Part shown: in pieces, positions 11,169-22,384 of the stretch | Position numbering within the stretch: the first letter of the stretch is position 1 | Layout: each line of letters starts with the position of its first letter | DNA from: Adiantum capillus-veneris | Taxonomy: Eukaryota; Streptophyta; Polypodiopsida; Polypodiales; Pteridaceae | Length of the DNA: 64,000 nt | Direction: 5' to 3' | Assembly: GCA_014529385.2 (NCBI GenBank) | Contig: CM043942.1 | Span: forward strand, 2,086,501-2,150,500 | Position numbers and translations under genes: made by a program | The notes under the pieces: model-generated | Seen by the model: the letters and a program-made list of their open reading frames with translations, nothing else | What the model was told of the DNA's origin: nothing | Database searches by the model: none

Positions 11169-11522
11169 TGAAAAGAAAGAGAAGGGAAGAGAGAGACCTT
11201 CTCCCAAGCTACACACAGACACACACAGAGAACAAGATACACACAGTAGAGGGCTGAACTTTCTTCTTCATCTACTTCACAAAATGAATGTGTATATACA
11301 TAATGAAAAACTGACTACATAAGTAGTACAACCAGAAGAGAGATGCGGTCCATAATGTGGACCCACTAGGTAGCTATGCTGGCTAGATAAATATGCCAGC
11401 TGTAGAATCCCTACAGAGGATATGCCATGTTGGTCACCAACTGTGTCAGTGATGTAAATGTGGCCAACGATCACCAATGCCTAGTAAGAGTGCTAGATCA
11501 TGGAGAGCTCGACATCTCAACA
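11169..11522 (-). repeat. Copia-A 3' LTR
   Basis: It begins TGAAAAG and ends CAACA, and it matches 56899-57251 almost base for base. A TATATA-type promoter element lies at about 11291-11300. The outside neighbour CATCC is the target-site duplication. Confidence 0.92.
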
Positions 11523-11532
11523 CTCCCCCTTG
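11523..11532 (-). promoter_or_regulatory. Copia-A polypurine tract
   Basis: On the minus strand this reads AAGGGGGAG immediately before the LTR. That is the usual position and composition of the plus-strand DNA primer. Confidence 0.75.
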
Positions 11533-11737
11533 AGCTCAACGCCAACTAAAGGACTCCAAGCATAGTCCAAAAACGATGGAGCTTCTCGGCTCCCAGGGCC
11601 TTGGTGAAGATATCCACTACCTGATCCTCTGTCGGACGTAAACCAAGTCAATGTCGCCGCCAGAACCTGATCTCAACAAAATGGTAATGGAACTCTATGT
11701 GCTTGGTCCGTGCATGAAATACTCGGTTCCTAGAAAA

Positions 11738-12112
11738 CTAAATACTGCTAAGGTTGTCACAGTAAATGACAACCTCTCTGTCCACTTGCAACCTCAAATC
11801 CATAAGTAGCTTGCTTAACCAAGCTACCTCACATGCTGCAACTGCAACACCTCTATACTCAGCTTTTGTACTAAACAAGGCAACTGTGGGATGCTTCTTG
11901 CTGCTCCACGTGATGGTAGCACTCCCAAGTGTAAACATAAACCCACTAGTAGACCGTCGATCAGTGGTGCTACCATCCCAATCTGCATTTGTGTAACCAT
12001 GCAACTCGACTGGAACATCTGCAGCATGAAATAGTGCATGGTCCAATGTAGCCCTCACATGGTGCAATGTACAGTGCACTGCGTCCAAGTACGGTTTTCG
12101 TGGAAGCTGCAT
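11738..12112 (-). pseudogene. Copia-A RNase H domain
   Basis: The frame encodes the C-terminal RNase H of a copia Pol protein. Landmarks are GYTNADWDGSTTDRRSTSG (first acidic site, with the STSG turn), TKAEYRGVAVAACEVAWL (catalytic Glu) and IYCDNLSSI (third acidic site). RNase H removes the RNA template during reverse transcription. The frame ends in TAG just after the last motif. A short non-coding tail separates it from the polypurine tract. It is a fragment of a broken polyprotein. Confidence 0.9.
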
Positions 12113-12121
12113 AAATTAACT

Positions 12122-13126
12122 CTAAAGTCCCATTGTATAGCTCAAATCTGGCCGCGTGATAGTCAAGTAAATGAGACTGCCCACAATCCTGCAATACATA
12201 GTGAGATCCTCGAGTACATCACCATCATCTGCACTCAACTTTGTATTGACATCCAAGGGCATATAAATAGGCTTGCAATCATGCATAAAATATTTGGATA
12301 ACATATCCAATGCATACTGTCTCTGAGACGCCATATGCCCTCTGTTGTAAGAATCACCTCAAGTCCAAGAAAGTAGCACAACTCTCCCAAATCCTTCATC
12401 TCAAACTCCTTCTTGAGAAGACCCTTAACATGCTCAATCTCTGTCTCATTGTCACCCACAATAATCAAGTCATCTACATAGATGGTAATAAGCACAAATC
12501 CAGCATCACTTTGACGTACATAGAGTGAGTGATCAGCATGTGACATATGAAATCCAATGCGCAAAAGAAATTCTGTCATGCCACACTCTAGGTGCTTGCT
12601 TCAGCCCAAACAAGGACTTACAAAGACGACAAAGATAATCTGGATGCTTACCATCTTCATAAGCAGGTGGCTGCTCCACATGCACTTCTTCTTGTAGACC
12701 CCCCTGCAAGAAGGCATTCTTGACATCCATTTGATGCATAAACCACCCTTTTGCTGCAGCCACCGCAATGGTAGTGCATACTGTAGCCACCTTTGCTACT
12801 GGAGAAAAGGTTTCCTCGTAATCTATACCGTAAGTCTGTGCATACCCTTTTGCGACCAGCCTTGCCTTATATCTTTCAATTGTACCATCAGCCTTATGCT
12901 TTACTTTATACACCCATTTGCACCCAATGTCTTTCTTGCCCTCTAGTAATGGCACCAACTCCCAAGTTTGATTTACATCAAGCGCAACCATTTCTTCATC
13001 CATGGAGTTTTCCCAATTCTCATTGCCAATTGCATCCTCAAAACATGTGGGTTCTACATCTTGAAAAACCTTTGCCATGTAAGCATAATGATGAGTAACA
13101 TACCCATCATAAGTCAACCTGTCCAT
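12122..13126 (-). pseudogene. Copia-A reverse transcriptase domain
   Basis: Three overlapping frames together cover the copia reverse transcriptase. The first (13126-12533) has CKWVYKVKHKADGTIERYKA, GIDYEETFSPVAK and MDVKNAFLQGGLQEEV, including the catalytic Asp of motif A. The second (12579-12235) has IYVDDLIIVGD, the Y-V-D-D catalytic box, and FEMKDLGE. The third (12334-12122) has the C-terminal GSLIYLTITRPDLSY. At least two frameshifts separate them, so no functional enzyme is made from this copy. The order and spacing are normal for Ty1/copia. Confidence 0.92.
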
Positions 13127-13186
13127 AGGAAATCTGACCCTATTAGACCTGCGTGGTCGTGAATCACTACCAGGTGTCCTTGCAAT

Positions 13187-13713
13187 CTATTTTCTAACAA
13201 CTGGGGTCCTGACTACTGGTATACCAAGCTCCTCATCGAGACTCTGATCTGAACCATCAGAATCTACATCAATGTGTGAGGAACTTGAAGACACACTAGT
13301 CATACATGGGGGCTCACCTACCTTCTCTTTTCCTTTGCGAGATACCTGTGGTGCACTTTGCGGTGTAACCTGCATGTGTAATGTGCCACTCCATGGCCTG
13401 CCAATAGAACCACTAGAAGAGGACTCTCTTGGTACACTTAAAGTATGTGACTCTTGCTTCCCACTTGAAGCATCCACAGGCTCTTTTACATCAGCCCTAA
13501 TATTGCCCTTTACATCATTGTACCAGCCCGCCATCTCATCAAAGACAACATCCCTGCTTACATGCAATTCATGAGTACCAGGATTGTAATACCTGTACCC
13601 TTTTTGCTGATTTAAGTAACCCACAGAAATACATTTTTCAGCCTTGGGATCTAGCTTTGTGTGCAACTCATATGGAATGTACATATACTCAATGCACCCA
13701 AACACTTTTAAAT
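13187..13713 (-). pseudogene. Copia-A integrase C-terminal region, cut by the DNA element
   Basis: The frame begins inside the conserved copia segment FGCIEYMYIPYELHTKLDPK, continues through GYRYYNPG and LHVSRDVVFDE, and ends in a Ser-rich linker that leads to the reverse transcriptase. Its upstream boundary at 13713 is exactly where homology to copia stops and the terminal inverted repeat of the 18.2-kb element starts. The same copia segment recurs at 31.98-32.07 kb, beyond the other end of that element. This shows a local duplication as well as an insertion. Confidence 0.85.
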
Positions 13714-13747
13714 CTAAGACCTATTTAGGAATTTGGGGAATTATTCA
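13714..13747 (+). repeat. Left terminal inverted repeat of the 18.2-kb element
   Basis: It starts CTAAGACCTATTTAGG and is complementary, imperfectly, to 31921-31952. It abuts interrupted copia integrase sequence. The exact first base is uncertain by 1-3 positions. Confidence 0.8.
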
Positions 13748-14226
13748 AGTCCCATTTCTTATAACGCTATTAAAAAACTTAGTATTTTTGTGTAGTTTGA
13801 GCTATCATCTATTCACGGTTACACTCTATGTTTCATATACCCCTTAACAAATATCTATAGGGATATGTGTATTTATATACATACTTATATGCATCAACTA
13901 CAATGACATCAAAAGAATGAGGGAAGCATGGCACTAACTCAATTTTCATTATACTACATTATTCATGTAGAAAAAGTTCTTTGAATCAGTAGCTCAGATT
14001 TGCGACATTAATGTTAAAAAATTGGCTATATCAACACTCATAAAAATAATCTACAATAATCAAAAACAAATTTTAGAATTGAAGGGATCTCAAAATAGTG
14101 TGGTGTTTAGAAACACCAAGATAAAAAATAAAATCCAATTCACATATTTACATGGATCCAAGTATTGTACAACTCATCTCAGGAAATGATACTATGTCAA
14201 GAGGCTCAATGACTATAAATACATCA
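13748..14226. other. Subterminal non-coding region of the 18.2-kb element
   Basis: The sequence is AT-rich with no recognisable gene. It may hold subterminal signals, but I see no clear repeated motif. Confidence 0.4.
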
Positions 14227-15044
14227 TTAAACTTTGCGTTTTCTCATGTATTTCTCCAATACGTACAAGGTTTCTCTATCACAAGTTGCTTCATTTACCA
14301 ACATATTGCAAGTATACGCTTGTTTGTCCCTTGCATGGATCCAACCAAGTAACCATGCAGTGATTGTTCTCTCCAAAAAACTTTCAAGCTCTTCATTTGA
14401 TTGATTCCACATTTTTGGAAAAATCAAGTAGGTTCCGGGCATATTCCACATTACATTGTAAAGGGCCTCGTAAAAAATTAAGGTATTATTTCCATCCAAA
14501 TCATGAAAAATTCTCCATGCTACATCCAAGTTCTTGTGGTATACAAATCGATATCCAATTAGAAGATCTGTCTTTTGGTATGTTGCCTGTCCTGCTATGA
14601 CATTAAATTTTTGTGGTGTTGGGGAAAGCATAACTCAAGAATACGACGAGTCCTTTGCAATCTATTAGTGCTCCAAATCCACACCTCAAACCATTGCATG
14701 CAAAAATCAAGGAAAGTGAATGCATATTTGCGAGTAAAATGCCACACATTTGTACTCTCTTCAACGAGATGCATATGTTTTCCCTAATCTGGGCATACAT
14801 CACCATGTTGCATTTCAATAGTCTTAAGTAAAACACCATTGAGTTCAAGGATCAATACTCTTCTTTGTTTCCGTATAGTATCTGAGGGTGGTGGAATCAA
14901 TTTCCTTCTAGGCCTATGAGTCCTCAATGACATGTGCCACCTCAATAGTAAATGCTTTGTACATTTGAAATCAAATTTATATGGTTTAGAATCTCCTGTT
15001 CCAAAAAAAGGCATGATGGTCAATGGAAGAGATATTATTTTCAA
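14227..15044 (-). pseudogene. FCP1/NIF-type phosphatase-like protein B
   Basis: HAD-superfamily FCP1-homology proteins dephosphorylate phosphoserine in nuclear proteins such as RNA polymerase II. Here the N-terminal part has VLILELNGVLL, which corresponds to the catalytic D-x-D-G motif but with Glu and Asn in place of the two Asp residues. In phase and after an in-frame TAG (14784-14786) follow YAFTFLDFCMQ and FEVWIWST, matching the RPG...FLD...WST region. After a frameshift near 14620, the frame 14631-14227 continues with NTLIFYEALYNVMWNMPGT, where the family's DDSP motif is lost, and a C-terminal extension. It is best read as a broken and probably catalytically dead homologue. It follows FCP1-like protein A on the same strand. 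Confidence 0.6.
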
Positions 15045-15401
15045 TTAACACACTGTGCACCAACATTATTTATTTTATCCATGATATATATAGACTTAAA
15101 CCTTGAGAAGACAACAAAAGAAAATATTTTTCTTCAATACACAGAAGAAATCTTGTACAAAGAGCTCCAACCACAAAGATAAAAGAGAGACTTCTTTTCC
15201 AAGGCTGAATAACATCTAGTTGATGAAATATAAAAGTGTACATATTTGGTTCATGTTCAAATAATTGGACCCAACACATTGTTTTGGCCGGAATACTAGA
15301 GCCCAACACATTGTTTTGGTCAAAATCTTCTTAACACATTTACACCACTCTAGATGTATGTGAACATTCCAGTTGATTGAGTCTACGCGCACGCCAAGCC
15401 C

Positions 15402-16454
15402 TTATTGGTTGTTTTCTTCCACCTGCAATAACAAATATGCTAGATTAGACAAAAATTTGATTATATTTTTTGATAAATATAAAGTGAGTCCTACCCATAA
15501 GCTTAAGTAGGCCTTTTGTAGCTTTGATATGTATGCTTTTGCTGCAACTCCGCTAATGAAATGACCACGACCATACCCCAAGCTAGTAGCATAAGCAATA
15601 GCATGTTGATCACTCAAATTTTTTGTTTTGTGAGACAATTTTAACAAGTTCAGCTCGTTTGAAGATAATAGTGGCACACCAAACTTGGATGCCAACATAG
15701 CTGGATCCTTGCTTAAGGAGTTTACTAATTTCTTGAACATAACTTGACTTGTTATTGCACAATGGTAGCTGTGAAGATGCACAAGATGAGCTTTCCACTT
15801 CAATTGAATTGTTGTCAAGTTCTTCCCTTAGAACTTGGACATTGAACATGCCCCATTCTTCCATAATGTCTTGAAACTTTGTAAATAGTTCATGAACCTC
15901 TGTGATTGGAGATTGTCATAGCCGATTGAGTGAAATAACGGATCGAATGTCATCTGTATTATTTAGATTTAAAAGGTATGGTAGAAGCTCATTGCAAAGA
16001 AGATAGTCAGGACTCCCTTGAAAACTTTCAGGATAAGCAGTTATCGTTTGGGTTAATACATCCCTCGAAAGGGCTATCATCAATGAGCAATGTATTCTTT
16101 GTACTGCATAAATTCCTGCACTGATACCAAACCCTCAACAAAGGCTTAAACATAGCCTCAACATTAGGCTTATTCGGTCTATACACTTTTCAAAGATTAT
16201 GGATGTAGCAATCTTCTTGTCCCCATACCATAAAGAAATGATAATTTTTATGTGGATGCTTTTCAAGAGTGTTCACATAAGTGAAAACATTCTTTTGTAG
16301 CATGGTGGACCAAATACCAACATGAAAGTGCTGACATATCTCATCCAAAAATTCAAAACAACCCGGGCGAACAACAATTGTGGTGTGACGAAGGTCAATT
16401 TTGACACAATCTGTACATGGATGCCTCTTGTCTTCTTTGCTGAGTAAAACTCCA
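15402..16454 (-). pseudogene. FCP1/NIF-type phosphatase-like protein A
   Basis: A splice acceptor (ATGCAG) ends at 16455. The exon then reads GVLLSKEDKRHPC, VVRPGCFEFLDEICQHF, VGIWSTMLQKN and VWGQEDC. After an in-frame TGA at 16190-16192 it continues in phase to NTLLIDDSPFEGCINP (DDSP at about 16070-16081). These are the ordered landmarks of the FCP1-homology (NLI-interacting factor) phosphatase domain, and here the acidic DDSP motif is kept. The exon carrying motif I was not found. A frameshift near 16040 leads into YPESFQGSPDYL and LLPYLLNLNNTDDIRSV. A second shift near 15780 leads into a tail ending around 15402, with a small intron at about 15424-15495. Its role in a transposon is unknown; interaction with host transcription is a guess. 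Confidence 0.65.
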
Positions 16455-16558
16455 CTGCATACGATACAAAAGAATGATAACAATTTAAGTTTTTGCACTT
16501 ATAAATCTCAAAACAAGGGACCATATATTTGCAGCACACAATTGTAAATTGCACACGT

Positions 16559-19500
16559 TTATTTACATCTCATACTCCCATACTCATCTATAATGATGTC
16601 TCCTAAAAGTGATTGAATTTCTCTATTGATGTGGGAAGATTGAAAGACTAGTTTATCTCCATCCCTCTCAAAAGAATATAAGCTTCCAAGTGGCCTACGT
16701 TTTCGTGCATCAGGACGTAGCTCCTCAACGTTGATATCTACTTGTGGCACACTGGATCCTTGATTTTGAATGTCAATTTCACCTGCAAAGACAACATAAT
16801 AGAATTTTGTATTATCTTCCAAAAAGGGCCATATCTATACTAATCACATTGGACAAATAAGTACCTTTGTTGTTCTCACCAACTTCAATCCCTTGCTCCC
16901 TTTCTTGAATGCTCTGGACTTTGTTTGTATTTGGTGTCGCTTTTCCTGTCCCTTTGTCAGTTTTTTCTTGTATGTCCTTGGTTGCAAGAGTCGCTTGGAG
17001 CTCTTCATTGGCTTCACCCTTCTTCTCACTACCCTCTGCATCCTCATCTCTTTGAGGCATGTTGTTAGTGTCGTGTGAAGGTTTTGGAGAATTTTGCACA
17101 ACAAAATCACTTTGATGCTCTACAACCACCATCTCCTCTTCACTATTCCTAATGTCACTTTTATGAATTTGGGTCTCTCCAATTGTAGGTAGCATGTTCT
17201 CGCTCTCTTTAGTCATGTCATTTGAAGTTTTTTGAGAGGTTTGTTCTACAAGATCACTTTTGTGCTCTACAAGATCACCTTTATGAAACTCGGTCTCTCC
17301 AACAATGGTGGGTAGCACTTGTGCTGCTTGAGATATGTTATCTCCGTCTTCTATTTTGTTGTCTTCATCTGAAAGATGAAAAAATCTAAGGCTCCATTTA
17401 GCACATTAACACAAAAATGCTAACCTAGAATGATACCTAAAGCACATTTGAAAGTGAGGCTTAATCTTAAGCTCCAGCCTAAGGCTTAAGTCTCAAAGTT
17501 TAGGCTTTTGTTTCAAGCCTAAAACTTAAGTCTCAAAATTTATGCTTATGTTTGAAGTTTAAAATGTAAGTCCTAAGCCCTTTTTAGTCTTCATCATTCA
17601 CTATGTGAAAACCTTTTATACTATGTGCACTAAAGACCTATTTATAAAACCACTTATCTATGAATTTTTCAAGGTATCATCCAATTTTTTTCATAATCTA
17701 TAAGTTTTGTTATTTGTAATATTTTTTTGCTACAATGCTCATGAGACTGGACTCATATGGTAGTGCTACACTAACATACAAAGGCAAGGCTCGAACTTAA
17801 GTTCGATCCTACAAAATAAATTTCAGTTTCTTGTTATAGATTATGACTCTTTCTCTTTCTTAACATATGTAATCGCTACAATAGGATATGAAATTGTGAG
17901 CTTCACTTGGAAGTACTGAGGTAGGATTCTATGACAAGGACTTTTGTTGTTGAGGTAGGATTTTATGACAAGGACTTTTGAGGCTCAAACTTAATTTCAT
18001 ACCTAAGGCTTAAGTCTTAACCTTAAGCTTATGTTTCAAGTGTAAGGCTTAAATCTCAAGCCATGTCTAGTCGCAACGCATGCACTATGTATAAAATTAT
18101 TATATTGTGCACATCTAGGGCCTATTCAAAAAACCTCTTAACTATGAATTTTTCAAGGTATGATCCTTTTTACTTTATGATCTGTAAGTATTGCTATTTG
18201 GAAGATTATATTACTACAATGCTCTTGAGATTGGCATAACATGGTAGTGCTCATGAGCTCGGCCTCACATGGTAGTGCTACACTAACATGTGGAGGCAAG
18301 GTTCAAACTTAAGTTCGAGCCTACAAACTAAATTTCAATGCCTTGTTCGATATAAAGACATTATGAGTTCACGTAACATATGCAAGTGCTACACTAGGAT
18401 AAGGAAGTTCAAGTCTCACTTAGAACAACTCAGCCATGACTTTTTTGATTGAAGTTCATACACAAGTGCTTCACTATGTCTCCTTGTTAGGCTTGAACTT
18501 AAGTTTGAGCCTCATTAGTGTTTGGTAATGCTTCATTATTGCCTCACCAAAACCAAAATTTCTTACTCTTAAAACACATCTGTATGTTAGCTATGCTTTG
18601 TGAATTGACACTTTAAATAAATACATGTGCTTTGTGATGGCTCAAACTCAAGTTTGATCCCCCCCATCATTTTTTAAAACAACAACAATTAAATCTAATT
18701 AAAATGACATACTTTTAGATAAAGACACAAGATAGCATTAAGAAAATAGTGTTTGAAGGACCTAAAGTATCACAATTGATCAATTCAATACACTATCCTG
18801 CCTTTTTATACTTTAGGAGTCTGTTGGTACATGATAATGGCATGCATCATTAAACCTAGTATCAAAAATACTCTAAGAAGCATTCGCACCTTTTTCATCA
18901 GCTACTACAATGTCTTGAGGGGCTCTATCAACCTCTTGTGCATCCTCATTGCCTACATCATCATCCTCATTATCTTCATCATTTTTGTTTGCACACTCAA
19001 TATGCACAACTGGACTCATTTCTCCAACATTGTCTGCCCCCCCTTGATGATCAAAATTCGTAGCTTCTTGAAATTCACTATCATCCGTGTTGTCTACGTT
19101 ATTGTTGTCTTCATTTCCGTAAACATCCTCTCCAGTTCTTTGTTGCTCATCGATGTCAAGATTGTTAAGGTCTTCTTTTTCTTTATCATCCAGCTCCACT
19201 GTTTGTCTCGCAATTGATGCTTGACTTGCACCACACCACTCCTGCAAGGACGGATTGCTCTCCAAAAGACTAGAGCATTGAGATTCTAACTCCATTGCTT
19301 CAAAATCATCTTTACATAGAGCAATTTCCCTTCTCTTCTTCGACAAGCTTTGCTCCAACACAATTCCACCGCAAAAAATTTCCAACACGTAGCTTTGCTC
19401 AGGACAAAACCCTGTGATAAGGCCATCAATGAAGTTTCTATCAATAAATTCACGATCCTTGCCACAAGAGCCTGAGAAAAAGACTCTTTTTGTATGAGCT

Positions 19501-22310
19501 TTGTCAATAGCCTCAAATCTATCAACCTTGCTAACAAAGAGAGCAACCATTGCAAAGTCCACAGTTCCATCTATCCATGAGTCATCTCTTGTTGCTTGGA
19601 TATTTCCATATTCAATATGGACCTTAGTTGACTAGCTAGAAACCCCTTCAACAAGCATTCCGATATTGATGAAATCAATGAAACACACTAGCACATATTC
19701 GTATTGTGCATTCAATGTGTTTAGATTGAGTGCCAAATTTGCAAAAAAATCTATAGAGAGCTTTTCTTTAGTACCATGAAGATCCAAGACAACCAATTGA
19801 AATGGTACGTGCTCTGTATTGCAAAAGTCTTTGATCTTCCCCATATCAAAGCCCACCCCCTTGATTCTCCATGGGATAGACTCATCTTGAGATATAATGC
19901 CCATATTAGCTCTATAAAGATGATTGAGGAGAGTTATTACACTTTTTGGAAGTGAGGGTGGAGTCTTCTTTGCTCTGTTGAGGGAGTCCTTGAAATAGTA
20001 CTGGCTATAGCTCCTCATTTGATTGTCCTCATGCTCTCCTAGCTTGTACTACTTACAAACTTGCTCCCAAGATAAATTTTCCCTTGTCAAATCAAAGAAG
20101 AATGATATTATTTCTTCTTTCAACACTCGATCTGTTTTTAGCTTCCAAGCCATCTCATCCATGTCCATTCTATGAGAGGTATGCTTGCTCTTCTTTGGCA
20201 AGATGGTTTTGTCCAGGATTGCATTTTGTAGTTCAAGAACTTCTTTATTCTCGAGGCCTAAAATGCACCTGAACAATGTAGGTGCCAGTGTTGCTGTACC
20301 AGATGCTTGTCGAATCTGACCACCCTTCATAGTTAGAAATTTAGGATTTTCGTTGGAACCTTCGTTAATTGTTTCTCCCTTTGTATTTGGTAGCAAGCCT
20401 CAAGCATATTGTCTCATGATCTTGACCCAATTCTTCCATATCTTCTCATCACATAGAAGCAAATGCAAGTCGGTCTTGACAAATCCCTTTTGAAGTGTGT
20501 GCTCTGTTGTCTCAACAAAGGTCTGTAAAATTGAAAATTCCAACATCAATATTGACAAGGCTCTAACTTGTGGGATTGAGACGTATAGTTAATAAGTTCA
20601 AGCCTAGCTAGATTGAATTGTTTCTTTATATGCTCACATACATCTATGCAAAGTCCAAAATACATGGGTATATGTAAGTGGGGCTCAAACTTAAGTTCGA
20701 CCCTCGCTTAGCCTCATATGCAAGTGACACTAAATATTAAGTTAAAACCTCAATTTAAGTTCTAAATGAGCACATGGAGGACTTGCTTGAGCCTATGATA
20801 GACTCTAGTTTACAAATAGATATTGATTAAAAAGACTCACATCCATGTTTTCAAAGAATCAAACAAGTACCTTCCAAGCCTCAAAGTCCTTGGTTTGGTT
20901 GACACCAGGTGGTGGCTTAGAAGGACAACCATTTGCATGCCACTGTGCTCGTGCTTACATAAGTTGGTCAAGAAATGGCTCCTTTTGCATTGACATTGCA
21001 ATAGATAGATTCGCATCTTTGGAGATTTCATGAGAGATATTTGGTGGGCAATTGAGAATAATCTTTGATCGTCTATATTTGAATTGTTGACGCAATTGAG
21101 GGGTAACCTTTGCAACGTTTTCACCTTGCAAACGTTTTGCAGCACTAATGGAGTGTTGTCCAGAGATGATCCAGTAATCAACATTGCGAACATCCTCTTT
21201 GGCATGTTTTTCAAGAGGATGTTTTTTGGAAGGATCACACGGCATCAAAATTGCTAGTATCTCCTCTTGATTTGGTTCTTGAATGAAGTCTAAATTCAAA
21301 ATCCTGACCCAATCTAGATTTAATCTTCTGTACACATAGTTTGATGGAGCAGGAAAACACCTTGTCACGTCAATGCTAAAGACTTCATTGATCCCAAAAG
21401 GATAGAATCCCTTCTTGATTTCTAAAGAGGTTAGTGCCTTGTTATCTTTGGATGGAGTTTCCATCTCCATCAACTCCTCTTCCGAAACCTCTTTTTCATG
21501 TGCACTCTCTTTCATCTTCCTCTTTGCTAGTTTTTGTCGATCTCCCTCAAGAGTAGAATCATCCTTTGCCTTTCTTTTTCTTCTGAGTCCTTGTGCATCT
21601 TGCCCTTGTGAACCTTCTTGCTCCTCTAAATTAATGGTGGCAGTGATATTCTCTACATGTGTTGAAGATCTTGCACGGGCACCTCTTGATGCTGCAAGTG
21701 CACTCCTAACTATGGCTTTCCTTGTCTTCTCCACAACTTTCTTAGGTAGTGCCCTTATTGGTTTCTTTGCAGGTACAATCTTCGTTGGTAAGATCAAGAG
21801 TCGCATTGCATGTTTCACTGCCTTCACTAGGTCTTCCACACAATCCACACCCGAGTCTTCTTGATTAGTGAAGCTGGAGATATTCAATCCTAATTTTACA
21901 ATAGAATTTTCTTTTCCTAGTTTGCTACCATTCATGTCTGCTACATGAAAAGTGCCCAATGATAAGCAAAACTTGTTTTCCTTTATGGTCTCTCCAATAG
22001 GTAGCACATTACATGCAAAGCATGGCATTGCTGTTGCATCCACATCATCTTTGACACCCACAACAATCCCCATGTCTCCATATTTCATATCACCTTGTGA
22101 CAAATATAGATGGATGTCACCTTTGTAGTTTGCATCTGTATCGTAGGTATCCAAAAACCACTTCAATCCTTCTTGTTTTGTTAACTCAAAGGTCTTGTCA
22201 ACCTTTATTCTTGGAGCAGTAGTTTTGGCGTGAGTGGACATTCCAAGAACATCGAGTGTGAAGACTTGTGCACCCTGCTCTGGTATACTTGCTACATTGG
22301 AAGCCTCCAT
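16559..22310 (-). pseudogene. Four-exon gene: ParB/Srx-like plus DNA-methyltransferase-like protein
   Basis: Exons at 22310-20871, 20522-18890, 17368-16865 and 16782-16559 join with GT-AG introns (350, 1521 and 82 bp) and consistent phases 0, 1 and 1, giving about 1,266 codons. Exon 1 holds a basic segment (RRKRKAK, KLAKRKMKE: nuclear signal?) and YWIISGQHSISAAKRLQ near 21.15 kb, which resembles the G-x-H-R-x-x-A-A core of ParB/sulfiredoxin domains. Exon 2 holds FQLVVLDLHG and VLEIFCGGIVLEQ, which resemble motif IV (DPPY, here DLHG) and the FCG motif of N6/N4-type DNA methyltransferases, so catalysis is probably lost. Acidic linkers and a compact conserved-looking end follow. In-frame stops occur at 20955 (TAA), 20400 (TGA), 20049 (TAG) and 19632 (TAG). 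The domain calls are tentative; the gene structure is firm. Confidence 0.65.
17369..18889 (-). other. Large intron 2 of the ParB/methyltransferase-like gene
   Basis: This 1.5-kb intron has donor AAAAG|GTGCGA and acceptor TTTCAG. It contains several degenerate and good copies of the AACTTAAGTT palindrome (for example near 17790, 18305 and 18490) and stretches rich in CTTAAG. No other gene is visible. Confidence 0.6.
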
Positions 22311-22384
22311 TCCTGAAACAACCAAAAAGAACAATGTTAGAACCTAAACAAGGAGCATATGTTTAAGTTAAATAGTACATTTTA

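Noticed and set aside
11738-13705. Two separate copia elements at 11-13.7 kb and 32-33.7 kb
   Set aside because: Order, strand, complementary content, the single LTR pair with identical CATCC flanks and the clean DNA-element ends fit one split element better.
16559-22310. Stop-codon reassignment or U-to-C RNA editing to explain the in-frame stops
   Set aside because: U-to-C editing of stops is known from plant organelle transcripts, but this is nuclear transposon DNA with introns; decay by C-to-T change is simpler. RNA data could reopen the question.
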